DNA of 6,919 nucleotides from Alphaproteobacteria bacterium UBA1303 (GTDB lineage Bacteria > Pseudomonadota > Alphaproteobacteria > Micropepsales > Micropepsaceae): contig DBTZ01000015.1 of assembly GCA_002307315.1 (NCBI GenBank), positions 3,951-10,869 on the forward strand, given 5' to 3'. Shown piece after piece: positions 6,418 through 6,919 of this stretch. Position 1 is the first letter of the stretch. The number at the start of each line of letters is the position of its first letter. Under the pieces are notes generated by a model that ran no database searches, had not been told where the DNA came from, and was given only the letters and a program-made list of their open reading frames with translations. The translations under genes were made by a program, and so were the position numbers.

Positions 6418-6434
6418 GTTATAATATAAATAAC
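6418..6434. repeat. 17-base inverted repeat GTTAT-N7-ATAAC
   Basis: GTTAT (6418-6422) and ATAAC (6430-6434) flank an AT-only seven-base centre. The geometry equals that of the box at 6361-6377, and the centres are 57 bases apart. It may be a second protein-binding site in the divergent promoter region or a chance product of AT-rich sequence. The rest of the 293-base intergenic region (6340-6632) is AT-rich, with T runs and no gene visible. Confidence 0.3.
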
Positions 6435-6632
6435 CTAGTCGAATAATCGGTTTTTAAGTCTTTGCCTTTGTATTTCAATGCACTATTTAATTTCGTGCGT
6501 TTTTTTCGGCTGATCGGGTATTTTTTGTTTTTCAAATCCCAACCGAACGACGATTTTGGCATACTTTGCGTACAATGGCGTTTGCGAAGGCTGGTAAAGC
6601 CGCTTCACATAGGTTTTTCGGGATTGTCGAAA

Positions 6633-6919
6633 ATGACGAAAGACGAAACCAAGCCCCATATTCTGGTCGTCGAGGACGCGCGCGACATCCGCGAACCGCT
6701 GGCGCGCTACTTACGCGAACACGGACTTCGCGCCACTACCGCGTCCGATGCCGGCAATGCGCGCAAGGTGTTGAAAAGTTCGGCGATAGATCTGGTGGTG
6801 CTCGATATCATGATGCCGGGCGAAGACGGTCTCAGTCTGTGCCGCTCTATCCACGAGACCACTCAAACGCCGGTGATCCTGCTCACCGCCCGCGGCGAGG
6901 AAGTCGACCGCATCGTCGG
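6633..6919 (+). CDS. OmpR/PhoB-type response regulator, receiver domain only (cut by the window end)
   Basis: Two-component response regulator; 95 residues are visible from the ATG at 6633 and the frame is open at the window end. The receiver domain begins HILVVEDARDIREPLARYL with the acidic pocket at E14 and D15. The phosphorylation site is D58 in LVVLDIMMPGEDGLSLC, and the switch Thr is T85 in VILLTARGEE. The LDIMMPGEDGL pattern together with LLTARGEEVDRIVG is typical of OmpR/PhoB regulators that carry a C-terminal winged-helix DNA-binding domain, but that domain lies beyond the window. The conserved Lys is also not reached. No strong Shine-Dalgarno is seen before the ATG. A partner histidine kinase would be expected downstream. 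Its signal and targets are unknown. Confidence 0.9.
   Translation, partial: MTKDETKPHILVVEDARDIREPLARYLREHGLRATTASDAGNARKVLKSSAIDLVVLDIMMPGEDGLSLCRSIHETTQTPVILLTARGEEVDRIV

Noticed and set aside
5548..6429. Open frame of 293 residues on the plus strand across the cold-shock and DUF192 genes
   Set aside because: It spans two well-supported minus-strand genes and the gap between them, and has no family motif.
6479..6506. Hairpin GCAC/GTGC followed by seven T on the plus strand
   Set aside because: A stem of four to five pairs with an eleven-base loop is too weak, and no plus-strand gene ends upstream that would use it.
6557..6570. Possible sigma-54 promoter (TGGCATACTTTGC) before the response regulator
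   Set aside because: The GG and GC elements are two bases closer than the fixed sigma-54 spacing, which is not tolerated.

Overview
The window looks like ordinary chromosomal DNA from a moderately GC-rich alphaproteobacterium. Three things support this: an NDUFS4-type accessory subunit of respiratory complex I, a cold-shock protein with two cold-shock domains, and a TTAA-N7-TTAA box of the kind bound by the cell-cycle regulator CtrA. I cannot name the genus. No phage, transposon, CRISPR or plasmid signature is visible, and both window edges cut genes.

Left part, plus strand (1-3171). A proton-dependent oligopeptide transporter, lacking its N-terminus, has an unusual extracytoplasmic insert. 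After a gap of about 100 bases come a PLP-dependent cystathionine beta-lyase (metC type) and hisI (phosphoribosyl-AMP cyclohydrolase), overlapping by ATGA and so very likely translated together. A methionine-type enzyme and one isolated histidine-pathway enzyme thus share a transcript, next to a peptide importer.

Middle and right part, minus strand (6339 down to 3173). In transcription order: a double cold-shock-domain protein, a DUF192 lipoprotein, tRNA-Pro(UGG), the NDUFS4-like subunit, tRNA-Arg(UCU), and a FAD-dependent sugar-lactone/polyol oxidoreductase. The oxidoreductase has Met where the covalent-flavin His normally lies, and its start region can fold into a GC-rich hairpin that hides the Shine-Dalgarno sequence. 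It meets hisI tail to tail with one base between the stop codons.

Right edge (6340-6919). An AT-rich divergent intergenic region carries a likely promoter for the cold-shock gene with the CtrA-type box on its -10, plus a second inverted repeat of the same geometry. The region then leads into the receiver domain of an OmpR/PhoB-type response regulator, cut by the window end.

I see no clearly new multi-gene system. The points most worth a second look are the CtrA-type box, the Met-for-His change in the flavoenzyme, the leader hairpin of that gene, the transporter insert, and the tRNA-Pro/NDUFS4 arrangement.
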